NCBI GenBank assembly: GCA_947579665.1
Contig: OX388348.1
Location: 7,564,001-7,628,000, forward strand
Length of the DNA: 64,000 nt
Reading direction: 5' to 3'
Source: Sympetrum striolatum
Lineage: Eukaryota; Arthropoda; Insecta; Odonata; Libellulidae
Made by a program: the position numbers and the translations under genes. The notes under the pieces were generated by a model. That model made no database searches. It was given only the letters and a program-made list of their open reading frames with translations, and was not told the origin of the DNA. Shown here one piece after another: positions 1 to 9,955 of this stretch (the first letter of the stretch is position 1; the number at the start of each line of letters is the position of its first letter).

Positions 1-1930
1 GAACTCTATCCCTAAAAAGAAACACTGTATCCAAACTCTAGAATTTAACGCTTCCTGACTTCAGTTTAACACGCATAGAACTTGAGTTTTTTCCTTTTTT
101 GCCGGCGCCAAGTACAGTCACTGGGCGACAAAATGTTTGGCACTAGGCGACATTCGTGTCGTCTACTTTGTATGTTATTTTATGCACTGGCGTCTGCAGC
201 TATGTAATGGCTACCCATAATATGGTGCAATATTGTGAATTTGCGGAGCTCGTTCGCATCCAGGCTACATATTCAGTGAACGGTGTAGTGGTTGCTTGTG
301 GCGTACTCAGTATGTAAACCATCTGCGTTACTTGTTTGTGAACAGTTTTTCTCGCTCTTCACGATGACGAATGTCCAATTTCTGAAATGGATTAATTATT
401 TCTCTCTTTCTGTTAAAAAATATGCAATAAAATAAGCAGGGAGGCCTATTCCTTCTCTGAACCTATATCAGAGTCAGAGTAGGCAATACTGCCGAGTGTT
501 TAAGCCACACATATATAAATGAAACAGTTAGATTTGAGGCTGTGACTCTTCCAATACGGAGGTAAACCATTTTTTCCTTAATTTTTTAAATGAAATAATA
601 CTATAAAAAATGAACAGCGGCAGTGGAAAGAACATTGAAATCTCAAATTTAGGGCCGTAAACAGTGCGTGAAAAGTAGGAATCTCATGAAAAATGCCGGT
701 CTTCGATTTTTCGCAAAATTCTTCCATTTCAAGCCAATCCTGAACCAAAATGAGCAAATACATCGGGTAAAAACTGAAACAGTATTATAAACCTAATCTT
801 TATGCCTCATAATACTTGGTTTTAATGATTACTGTTGAATATTTGCAATATTTATACAACAAAATGGCGAACCCTTATTTTACAGCAAATTTATACCTAA
901 AGTGAAGAAAATAATAGTGATGTACCACGATGTACACGGACTTACTTATACCACAATGTTCTTTGAAACTTTTTTAAGAGTAACCTGAAATAAAATCTTG
1001 CATCAATTTGCGACGCCGATAAATAAAGCGACTTTTCGATGGCGATGCAAGAGCAACAACCGCGCGGCGGAGCGCCACTTTCTGAGACGATCTTGGATTT
1101 GAGAGGATATGCAGAGAAAAACGCTTCTGAAAGGTTGTGTTTCAGATATCTTTCAAATATCATGTTAAAGCAAGGTTACATATATATCTTGAGATTAAGA
1201 AATAATAATATTTAAAAGTATTCTCATTTAATCCTTAAAGAAAAAGTGAATTTAGGAGTGAGTTACAGTTTCCCTCAAATCTCTTGATAGAGGTACAATT
1301 TCGGAAATTTTTTTTTTTAATCCTTGAAGCTATAGATTCTCACTCTTTTTTCTCCTTCTTCCCTCAATTGCTAGATGCGTTTTTGCGGAAAACGGTTACC
1401 CTTTGTATTGTATTTCCAATAATTTTCAGCTCGAAATATTCTTGCGGAGTCAGTTATTATTTAGCTGTGCTGAAGTTAAGTTGCGTTCTGATGATATTTC
1501 CTTTGTCGCAAATTCTTAAGGTACTTTCCTGAAGTATTCTCTTGTTTCGGTGTGGAATAAAATTGGGGGGCATATTTTTGGCGTGTCACTTAATTTTGAA
1601 TAACATAATATCTTTCTTTCTTTTCATGAAAATTAAAAATTCAATAGCGACACACATTTTCCGCATTCATGTCGCTAAACCTGGTCATCGTTTTCAGACT
1701 TTCTACGGCTTTTTTTCTAAATATAATACTAAAGATGGTATTAAATTTACGGAATCTATGTTACATTTTCAGAAAATTGCTATATACTTAAAATACCATG
1801 CCTGACTTGGTCATTTCTCGTTCGCTGCTGCACAATAAGATAATGGAGGGAAATAGCAGTCCACGGCGCACGTTGTAGAAGTCAGGATCTCTTGTTCTGG
1901 CTTATTATTTCGACTTCTGGTGAGCTTCGA
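1..1930. other. No recognisable feature, AT-rich
   Basis: I see no gene, repeat or RNA here. Short open frames exist on both strands but look like chance: biased composition, no recognisable motif. A small GC-richer patch at about 1040-1100 has no coding signature. Confidence 0.5.
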
Positions 1931-1934
1931 AAAA

Positions 1935-2114
1935 ATGGCACTCGAAGCATACAAATATTGCTTTTGCTGTACCTCAACCATTGTCATAACTCCGGTGAAA
2001 TCATTTCTTGCTGTTCCAATGGACCCCGGCACAAGAAAGAAGTGGTTCCTGGCTGCGAAGAGAGCAGACAAGAAGATCGACCCTAAAACAGCGTTTTACT
2101 ACTTTTTATTTTAA
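1935..2114 (+). pseudogene. THAP-type zinc-finger domain fragment
   Basis: The frame starting at the ATG at 1935 gives about 59 residues that resemble the N-terminal part of a THAP domain, the DNA-binding zinc finger of THAP proteins and P-element-type transposases. Visible signs are an early Cys cluster (YKYCFCC), a threonine-proline pair followed by a FLAVP block, then a charged RKKWFLAAKRA helix as in the family. The pattern fades just before the Cys-x2-His pair that should follow the TAFYY segment, where the frame reads FLF and stops, so the zinc site is incomplete. It is most likely a decayed exon of a THAP gene or P-like element; no neighbouring exon was found. The similarity is recognised by eye and is moderate. 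Confidence 0.45.
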
Positions 2115-3260
2115 CGTGAAAACAATAATATTTGCATGCATTGTAATCAAAAGTACAACTGGAATTTTAGATATGAGGATTATTGCAATATGACCCTGTA
2201 TTTTGCTTGAAAGCAAATACGCGCTGACATCTAAAGAACGAACGATGTTATTTTTATGTTTCATGAGTGATACTTTCTGTAGCTTCTGCTGGTTACTTAT
2301 GTGAGGCTGTTGAAGAAATGTAAGAGTATACATCAATAGATTAATGCGCTTTGTATTACGTTACGGAAATGTACATTTTATATTGTTCACGTTTATGGAG
2401 GACTACGACTGCCAAACATGAAAGAAAGTGGCTTTAGTAGGAGAAATGATTCTCATTCGACGCTTAAGAAGTTTTCAGCTCAGAAAACACTTCCGAACGT
2501 AAAAATTTCTCGGAAAGGATCACCCAAAACACAGCTCTATCACGGAATCAACTCGCCAAACAGCACGCTTTCACCGTAGCGACGCTTGCATTCAACAAGT
2601 ATGGCGTAACAGCCAACAGTACTCGGTTTCCCGCCGAAAACCTTCCGTTTCAAAAGTGTTCTAATTTCATGAAGCAATACAAAAATAAATACGGTAGCAA
2701 TTTACTAATAGTTTTCACTGTTGATATCTTTTTAACTTATAATATCTTTTCTAAATATTAAAATGCATATTTTCACATGAGGTTTACCTTGGTATTGGCT
2801 ACACTTTTCCCCTTGTTTACTCTACGCAAAAGACAAGATCGCGACCTGGACAAAAATAGGTGCGTTCGATTTTGGGCATTTATCTCAAAAAATGACAAAG
2901 CATGAGGAATCTATTGGACACAAGAATGCCGTTACACGACACAATGATGTTGTTATAATATATATTGATATTTCAACAAATAAATGCAACTTAGCTAAAA
3001 GCTATCTTGGTCTTTGAAAATACATACGAAGACATATCAAACGAGAATTTAAAAAATCAATTTTCGTGAATGTGGGGATTTTGTACAACAAAGTCATATA
3101 GATATTGATCCAACCCGAAATATTTAATTTCATATTCCAATTGCTTTTATTCGCGGTTGTCGTGAATTATCCTGCGTCCATGTAAACAGAGGCAATAATC
3201 CAGTATGAGCCACAATATTCAACCATGTTCGCAGCCATTTAAAAATATACGGCTTTGAAG
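2115..3260. other. No recognisable feature
   Basis: AT-rich sequence without a convincing coding frame, repeat or RNA. I see nothing to annotate. Confidence 0.5.
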
Positions 3261-3264
3261 TGAA

Positions 3265-3335
3265 CCCCCTGTTTTTCCATTCACGCGCCGCCATTGAACA
3301 CCATCATTACTTAACCTACCCTTTTAGCCTTTCTA
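3265..3335 (-). repeat. 3'-end fragment of a CR1-like LINE, minus strand
   Basis: The reverse complement shares the GTAATGATGGTGTT core and nearby GGCGGC...CGCG sequence with the LINE tails at 13105-13190 (minus) and 34072-34200 (plus). It abuts the unrelated start of the RT remnant on the opposite strand, so it is an independent fragment. Confidence 0.4.
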
Positions 3336-3340
3336 ATAGA

Positions 3341-4606
3341 CTGGGGACCTTTAGTTATACGACAGATGGTATACTTACAATCGTACGCAAAATTAAGCCA
3401 AATAAGTCGCCAGGGCCAGCAGGTATTTTTGCAAGAGTGCTAAAAGAACTAGCAGAAAGCGTCGCCCCTTATCTCAAAATTATATTTTCTAAATCGATGA
3501 ACGAAGGTAGGGTCCCATCCGATTGGAAATTAGCTAATATTACTCCTGTTTACAAAAGCGGATTAAAGGAGAACCCAGGAAATTATAGACCCATATCATT
3601 AACTTCGCTGTCCGGAAAGGTGATGGAACATATCGTCGTAAGCTCACTCATGGAATTTTTGGATAGAAATTGATTCCTCGACGCCAACCAGCATGGTTTT
3701 CGAAAGTCCCGATTATGTGAAACCCAACTTGCTCTATTTGTACACGATATCTTAAAGTCTGCCGAGAGTAAAAAGCAAGTCGACGCTATTTTCCTAGATT
3801 TCAAAAAAGCATTCGATAGAGTCCCCCACTACAAACTAATTTACAGACTAAAACTAGCGGGGATTAACAAGGAAGTAATCGACTGGGTTAAGGATTTTCT
3901 CTACGAGAGGGTACAACAAGTTGTACTGGATGGCGTTTGCTCAAATAGATTCAAATTTACCTCTGGTGTACCTCAAGGCAGTGTGATTGGACCTCTTCTT
4001 TTCCTTATATATATCAATGACTTGAGTGACGAGATAGTTAGCAATGTGAGGATATTTGCGGATTACTCGGTTATATATATGGAAATAACAACGAGAAAGA
4101 CCGAATATTTCTATCAAACGATTAAGTCCTCATCCAAAGGTGGTGCGAAAAATGGGAATTAGATATTAACGTAGGTAAATGCTCCGTAATTAATTTATTC
4201 GAAAGGAAAAAAAATGCGTCCAAATAACCCGTACAAAATTAATGGAATTAGTATCAAAGTAGTAGATTCAGTTGAATATCTCGGGATCAACATTGCTAAT
4301 AACTTAAATTGGAGCACGCATATTCGAAAAATCTGCGGCAAAGCAAATAAAAGGCTTGGCTTTGTAAAGCGTATTGTCAGTAAATGCGATGAAAAGGTGA
4401 GAGAGCGATGTTATTTTACATTGGTCAGACCCCTTCTGGAATATGCGGCAAGTATATGGGATCCGGCAGATGAAACATGTACTCGCGAACTCGAGAAAGT
4501 GCAGCGTAAAGCGGTTCGTTTTGTTAAGAAATGCTACGATAAAAAAGCAAGCATTACCAAAATGCTCTCAGACGTAGGTTGGGAATCCTTGAAAGACAGG
4601 AGATAA
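3341..4606 (+). pseudogene. CR1-like non-LTR retrotransposon RT, broken
   Basis: Remnant of a LINE reverse transcriptase. Residues at about 3390-3660 carry the KIKPNKSPGP start of the RT fold, a PSDWKLANITPV block and NPGNYRPISL. After an in-frame TGA at 3671 the same frame runs on through QHGFRK, LDFKKAFDRVP, the GVPQGSVIGPLLF motif and the catalytic loop at 4055-4066. That loop reads FADY instead of FADD, so a catalytic aspartate is lost. The frame slips near 4083 and again in the A-run at 4207-4213; the final frame (4214-4606) holds the thumb/C-terminal region with EYLGI, RPLLEYAASIWDP and QRKAVRF. The N-terminal endonuclease is missing, so it is 5'-truncated. It is inactive. Confidence 0.9.
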
Positions 4607-4875
4607 TAAATGCTTAATAAATTCTGGGAAGCTACATTTTCGGAAGATACAATCGGTATCATGCAACCCCCCTGCTACCTCGGTCGATCCGATAATGAAC
4701 GTAAGTAAAGATAAATTGATGCTAGGACGAATCGTTTTAAAAATTCATTCTTTCCGCGAACAATATGCGACAATAACCGAGTAAAGAAATAGTTTAGATT
4801 CAACTGGTGTTAACACCCTCTGCCACACTCCGAAAGGCGGCTTGTAGGGTATTAATATTGATGTAGATGGGGAAA
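4607..4875 (+). repeat. 3' end of the CR1-like element
   Basis: Continues the RT remnant: it still encodes degenerate C-terminal residues (a QPPCYLGRSD block and an NSFFPRT block), then ends with CCTCTGCCACACTCCGAAAG followed by GCGGCTTG. The same order of blocks is seen at 32610-32830, which supports this as the element's 3' terminus. Confidence 0.7.
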
Positions 4876-4973
4876 AAACGAGCAACATTAATTATCTGTT
4901 TTTGCGCATACTTCCTTGAAACGTTTCCGAAGCTTCTCGGATATCGCTTATCCTCTTTACTGAAACTAAAATT

Positions 4974-5570
4974 TCATTTAATTTGTCTATAACTTCTAAA
5001 CGGATGAATCTTTCGAAAAACTTCCGTCAATAAATCACCTGGAGCGAATTCCAACCGAGGGACTCTATCATTGCCATAACGCTGCTGTCGAACCTGGAAT
5101 CCCCTCCGACGAGTCGAGCTGCTCTTCGTTGGACCATCTCTAAATCTGAGACTAAACCTGCGGATCCCAAATCGCGCAGCAGCATTCGAGACTTGGTCGA
5201 ATAAGAGAAAATAAGCTATTTCTCTCACTCTCGATGAGCATCCCCTCAGCGTTCTGCCAGTTGATCTTTGCATTCTATTCGCTTTTCCTAACGCACCTCG
5301 AATATGTTATTTAAAAGATGAACGATTGCTAAACGTTACTCCTATTAGGTATTTGTTGCAGCACACTACCTCTAAGGGATGTCGCGAAATTTGGTACTGC
5401 GCCAGAATAACGTTTGTGGAACGCGAGAAACTCGTAGCAACGCATTTATTTACATTTAGATCGAGCTGCCAATCTTTACACCAGCCTGATATCACGTCCA
5501 GGTCGTTTGTCCAGAACAAAAGCCATGACCGCCCCGAACTGTGCTAAATTAACATCCGAAGGACAAGCTA
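4974..5570 (-). pseudogene. CR1-like RT C-terminal fragment, minus strand
   Basis: Read on the minus strand from 5519, this encodes the palm-to-thumb region of a non-LTR RT: WCKDWQLDLNVNKC, then a YLIGVTF block (an extra residue relative to the usual YLGVTF), then in a shifted frame RMQRSTGRTLRGCSSRVRE and a degenerate SLIRPSLE...AIWDP region down to about 4975. The block LRGCSSRV also occurs in the CR1-like element at 32250-32340, so the two are close relatives. Several frame changes show it is dead. Its upstream end runs into the repeat at 5600, so it is truncated on both sides. Confidence 0.8.
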
Positions 5571-5599
5571 TCTGCAAAGAAACAGCATTTATAAATCTA

Positions 5600-6110
5600 T
5601 AATATAAAATAGAGTGTGGGTGTGTGTATGTATGTATGTTCGCTAAAAACTCGAGAACCGAGAGTCGCAAAACTTTGAAATTTTCTACATTATTAAAAGT
5701 CAACCCCGCGGAGAGTATAGGCTACTTTTTATTTCCCTAAGGTCCACGGTTCGAACCCAGACGGGTCAAAACATTTCCATACGAAATACACGAAAAGGTC
5801 AGTTTTTTTCGTAGCAGGGTTCATTTCTTTTTCAAAATTAAATTAGAAAAATGGTCTTAGAAAGTCGAATCAAGCACTAAAAGTAGGAAAATAGATTCAA
5901 AACTGTTATTATGGTCGTGGATTATCGTTTTCGATTCGAAATTGCGCACAATTAGATAAAGTGCGTGAACATTTTAACGAAATTTTGAGGTCGTAAACAA
6001 CCTATCCCCCTGACGATCAAGGCGATTGTTGATTTCGAGCTCATGCGTAATTCCATAAGAAGATATGGAAAATGAATGCCTAGATACAATTAATGCTGTA
6101 AGATATCTAT
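5600..6110 (+). repeat. Helitron-like repeat family, copy A (5' part)
   Basis: About 480 bp nearly matching 7276-7740. Both start with AAAATAGAGTGTGGG and a GT/ATGT microsatellite, then GTTCGCTAAAAACTCGAGAA and the GGTTCGAACCC box (5748-5758). It has no coding potential. Similarity to copy B is lost after about 6080. Confidence 0.85.
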
Positions 6111-6184
6111 TATATATAATTCCTTCTCCGGATTCATTCATATCTATAGATACCCAGATAGATACGCAGATAGGATACTAATTC

Positions 6185-7275
6185 ACAGGCTAAACCACAA
6201 GCGTCATTGATTTGAAAGTTTTACAGCGTATAGGCCCTAACGTGAAACCCTCAGGAATAAGGTGGCTTTGAACCTCAGAGCCATTGGTTCGGTGCCAGAA
6301 GGCCCGAAAATCCCAATTATCCCCATCTAAATGTATTGCTTTGATTTTCGGTATTAAAAAAAAATACTTCCCGGATAGGTAGAGAATCAAAATTGAAGGA
6401 GCTTACAGATATAGACATTATCTATCGATGCCAAGAAAGGTTTTAACAGAAAATTTCCTGAGTTCGATGCTAGGACGATGCAAACATCTTCCATTTCAAA
6501 TATATGGGGGTAGTATTTCATTATTTTTTTATGCATTTATCGAAACGATAGGAAGTTCTCTCTTAGCTGGAAGATGTATATTGAAACTCGGTTTAAGAAA
6601 CAAAATTTGATAAGCCATAGTCTTCCTGGGTTCGATGCCAGAGCACATTACAATTTCTCACATAAGGAATATAAGGGAAAAGCAGGACGTCATTTGAGGC
6701 AGTTGCAGCTAATACTTCTGCTTGCATTTTCACACATATTTGGAAATGGTAATCACCTATTGTGCTGCATAGTAAGTATGACCAGGAAGATCTGGGTTCG
6801 ATGCCGGGTGGTAAATATATCTCCTATATAAAACACAATGGGGTAGTTTTTCATTATTTTTTTCATGCACTTATCGAAATGATAGGAAGTTCTTGCTTAG
6901 ATAGAAGTTGTATATTAAGACTCGGTTTAAGAAAAAAAATAGATAAGACCATGCTGTGCCTGGGTTCGATGCCAGAGCACATTAATATTTCTCACATAAA
7001 GAATACAAGGGAAAAGTAGGACGTCGTTTGAGGCAGTTGTTGCAAATATTGTTGCTTGAGTTTTCATCATAGTTAGAGATGGTGATCTTCTGTTGTACTA
7101 CATAGTTAGTATCACCATGAAAACCCGGGTCGATGATGAATGGATCAATTGCAGCGAATTTTAAGAATATTTTCAATCGTTTTTTTTTTTTGATGACCCT
7201 CTTGATATGATGTCGACTTGAAATTAGTGTTATCATTATGTTTGCAGTATGCAAGCAGCAGTTTACTCGTATATA
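6185..7275 (+). repeat. Tandem array with B-box-like GGTTCGATGCC motifs
   Basis: Contains two tandem copies of a unit of about 333 bp (roughly 6455-6787 and 6788-7120) recognisable by the shared blocks ATAGGAAGTTCT, ACTCGGTTTAAGAAA and GGACGTC.TTTGAGGCAGTTG. Each unit carries two GGTTCGANGCC-type boxes about 165-170 bp apart: 6296-6306, 6460-6470, 6629-6639, 6795-6805, 6963-6973, and a degenerate one at 7127-7136. The box equals the internal B-box of tRNA genes, but no tRNA cloverleaf surrounds it. The array ends with TTTGCAGTATGCAAGCAGCA, which recurs at 57427 just before another microsatellite. Confidence 0.8.
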
Positions 7276-8730
7276 TATATAAAATAGAGTGTGGGTGTGT
7301 GTGTGGGTATGTGTGTATATATGAATGTATGTTCGCTAAAAACTCGAGAACCGAGAGTCGCAAAACTTTGAAATTTTCTACATCATTAAAAGTCGACCCC
7401 ACGCAGAGTATAGGCCATTTTGTATTTCCCTAAGGACCACGGTTCGAACCCAGACGAGTCAAAACGTTTCCATTAGAAATACACGTAGAGGTCAGTTTTT
7501 TCATAGCAGGGTTCATTTCTTTTTCAAAATTAAATTAGAAATAATGGTCGTAGAAAGTCGAATCAAGCAGCAAAAGAAGGAAAATAGAATAAGAATTCTT
7601 AATTTGTTCGTGGAATATCGTTTTCAATTCGAATTTGCGGATATTTTGATGAGGTACGTGAATATTTTATCGAAATTTTGAGGTCGTAACTAACCCTGAC
7701 GATCAAGGCGATTGTTGAGTCGCCAGCTCATGTATTTATCCGTAAGAACACATTGAGAAAATATGCCCTCTTCAAATTAATGTTAAGATTAAGTGATAGA
7801 TTATATGAAGAGGGAGAAATTTAAGGAGATATTAGTAACTGCATCTATGAACGATATACTGTTAAGAATCGAGCGTACAAACATACAAATACCAGTATTT
7901 AAGAAAGATTTAAAATTTTATGGAAGCGTCAATGGCAACCAAGTTTTATTTATATCAACATAATTGTTTACTGACAATTTCGTGGGATAAATGGGTTTAT
8001 AGTAGTTTGTTAGATGAAATTGCTTTGTCTCGATCAATACAACTGAATGCTTTAAAAAACTTGGTAAGTTTCGGATGTTCTTAATATAACCTTCTGCATT
8101 AAGTATTATCGATTTACATAGATAAATATTTAGCGAAACGGATCTGGTTAAAATCGTAAAGATTCCCCAGTTTCAGTTAAGGACAGGAGTTAAACGGCGA
8201 TTTGTAAAGCTTTAGCAAATCTCCAATATCGTATCCCTCCATTAAAAGGTAAAGGAAGTTTACGTTTTGTTATACGCAGAATAAAAAAAGGTATTTTGTG
8301 GTTTTTTAAGTGCTTCCAATTCTTATACATTTACTATCATTCTATTATCGGTGTTCAATCTCGGTTGTTTCAGAGTGATATAAAATACATATTGGTTGTG
8401 TTTGATCATTGTTTCCGATATCCATTTTTTTCCTTTCTGAAAATGTCTCCTTAAACGTGATGCTGCTTATCCTAATACTATCTTCGAATATACTTTTTAT
8501 AATCCTTAAACAAATGTTGTGTTCATCGAAGAATTGTTCATTCTAATATTTAGGTTACTTTGCAGATTTTATTATAACTTTATTTTGTTTGTTTATTGGT
8601 TTGGAAATGATGATAGCCTGGCATTTTCTATATAACGAAAATTATCAGACGTGTTATGATCAAGCCTGTAACTAAAGTATTTATTAATTTTAATATTTAC
8701 CCGTTGAGAATCAACGGGCACTTCAGCTAG
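7276..8730 (+). mobile_element. Helitron-like nonautonomous element, copy B
   Basis: The best-preserved copy. It starts at the TATA-rich/GTGTG microsatellite, carries the GGTTCGAACC box at 7441-7450 and ends in a 3' hairpin followed by CTAG. Its 3' half (about 7600-8730) aligns by eye with 44850-45875, and its 5' half with 5600-6080. There is no open reading frame and no Rep/helicase domain. The 3' hairpin plus CTAG is the hallmark of Helitrons (CTRR end), but I could not fix the 5' end; assignment to Helitron/Helentron is inference. Confidence 0.6.
8700..8730 (+). repeat. Helitron-like 3' hairpin and CTAG end
   Basis: Perfect stem: CCCGTTGA (8700-8707), loop GAA, TCAACGGG (8711-8718), then eight bases and CTAG (8727-8730). 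The same arrangement with eight-base spacing is at 26288-26318. Confidence 0.75.
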
Positions 8731-8739
8731 TGCTTAATA

Positions 8740-9955
8740 ATAGAAAAGAAAGAACATTCTTGGCATAAGTCTGTGGAGAAAGATATCCTGCGCAATCCCA
8801 GGTCCACTTTCACCATTTAAGATTGTGGCTGGAAGGTACGGAGGCCCTGTACACGTGGCTCAAGAAGGACGGTACTATCACCAGGGAATGGAATGAGAAA
8901 CAAACTCATCTCCCAGAGACCGTATTTGTGGAACCGATAAGGAATCTCAGAGAGAGAAGTCAGAGATCATATTCCTCCAGTTACTGGATGTGAGATTGAG
9001 ACAGCAACTGCTCGCTTTAAGAGGAGTTGCTAAGGAGTTTTCGATCATCAGATTGCCTATGCAGATGACGTAATCATGGAGGGACAGAATAGACGAGTAC
9101 GCATCTCATCTCATCCGGAAAGTTAATCAGTGGGCCGGTCGGACTCACAATTGTGCCAATAAGGACCCACGTAATAACCTTTTCAGATCAATTCATGAAG
9201 TTACCGGTGGTATGTTGTGGGGAGATACCAGCCCGAAATGAAGACATGTATTTAGGGGATTAAATTGAATTCTTCTTTCCACATGTAGCCAGGTGCTTGA
9301 TTACAGCAAATACAGCATCCCATACATTCCTTACAATTGCTACAAGAAACAGCTTACCTGCAAGGATCACTACACAGTATTATAAGTCCATAATATTGAC
9401 AATAGTCTAGGATGCGTTCAACAAGGTTGAAAGACGGGCGGCGATTAATCCAAGGCAAGGGCATACAGCACCACTCCGGTTGAGAGTTTGCAAATTAATT
9501 GCAACATAACGCCGCTTCATTAGCAAATTCAAGCTATGGCTACCACGTTGTTTATGCTAGACAAAGGATTGAGAAGCAAACGGGGCTGAAACGATTGGAA
9601 TGAACGGTGGCTACAACACACCGAATCCTCCACGATATCTTCCCAAGATGGCTTAGGTGCCATGTAAGCAACTTATTCACTTTGTAATGGTGCAAGTGGG
9701 CCGTATATCCATTAACTGAAGCGATTCCATAAGAGAGATCTCTGCGACATATGCGGCTTGGTAGACTTGGACTGCTCGCACGCATTGCAGTGTCAGCCGG
9801 AAATGAAGCAACTCTTGTCACTTCACAGAACTAACCGGTCATCTGAAGAAAGCAGGACACTCGTTGAAGCACTTCTCCAATATAAGCAGAAAAGAGGCAG
9901 CCTAAGGCCATATCAGTGTTGTCCTCGGAGTAGGGCGCGTAGGATAAGATCTTAA
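8740..9955 (+). pseudogene. R1-clade-like non-LTR retrotransposon remnant
   Basis: Degenerate RT in several frames. Visible pieces are the catalytic IAYADDV loop (YADD at 9058-9069, intact), a RKVNQWAGR block just after it, a FPHV/ILTIATRNSLPARI stretch in the thumb region (about 9270-9380), and a C-terminal zinc-knuckle-like CDICG...CSHALQC segment (about 9740-9800). The order RT, thumb and then a Cys-x2-Cys ... His ... Cys tail is typical of R1/TRAS-type elements. Stops and frame changes are frequent, so it is long dead. It begins almost immediately after the 3' end of the Helitron-like element. Confidence 0.65.

Noticed and set aside
1811..2071. 86-codon minus-strand frame
   Set aside because: Shadow of the THAP-like frame on the plus strand.
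6185..7275. tRNA genes at the GGTTCGA boxes
   Set aside because: No A box, acceptor stem or anticodon arm at the right distance; only the B-box-like motif is present.
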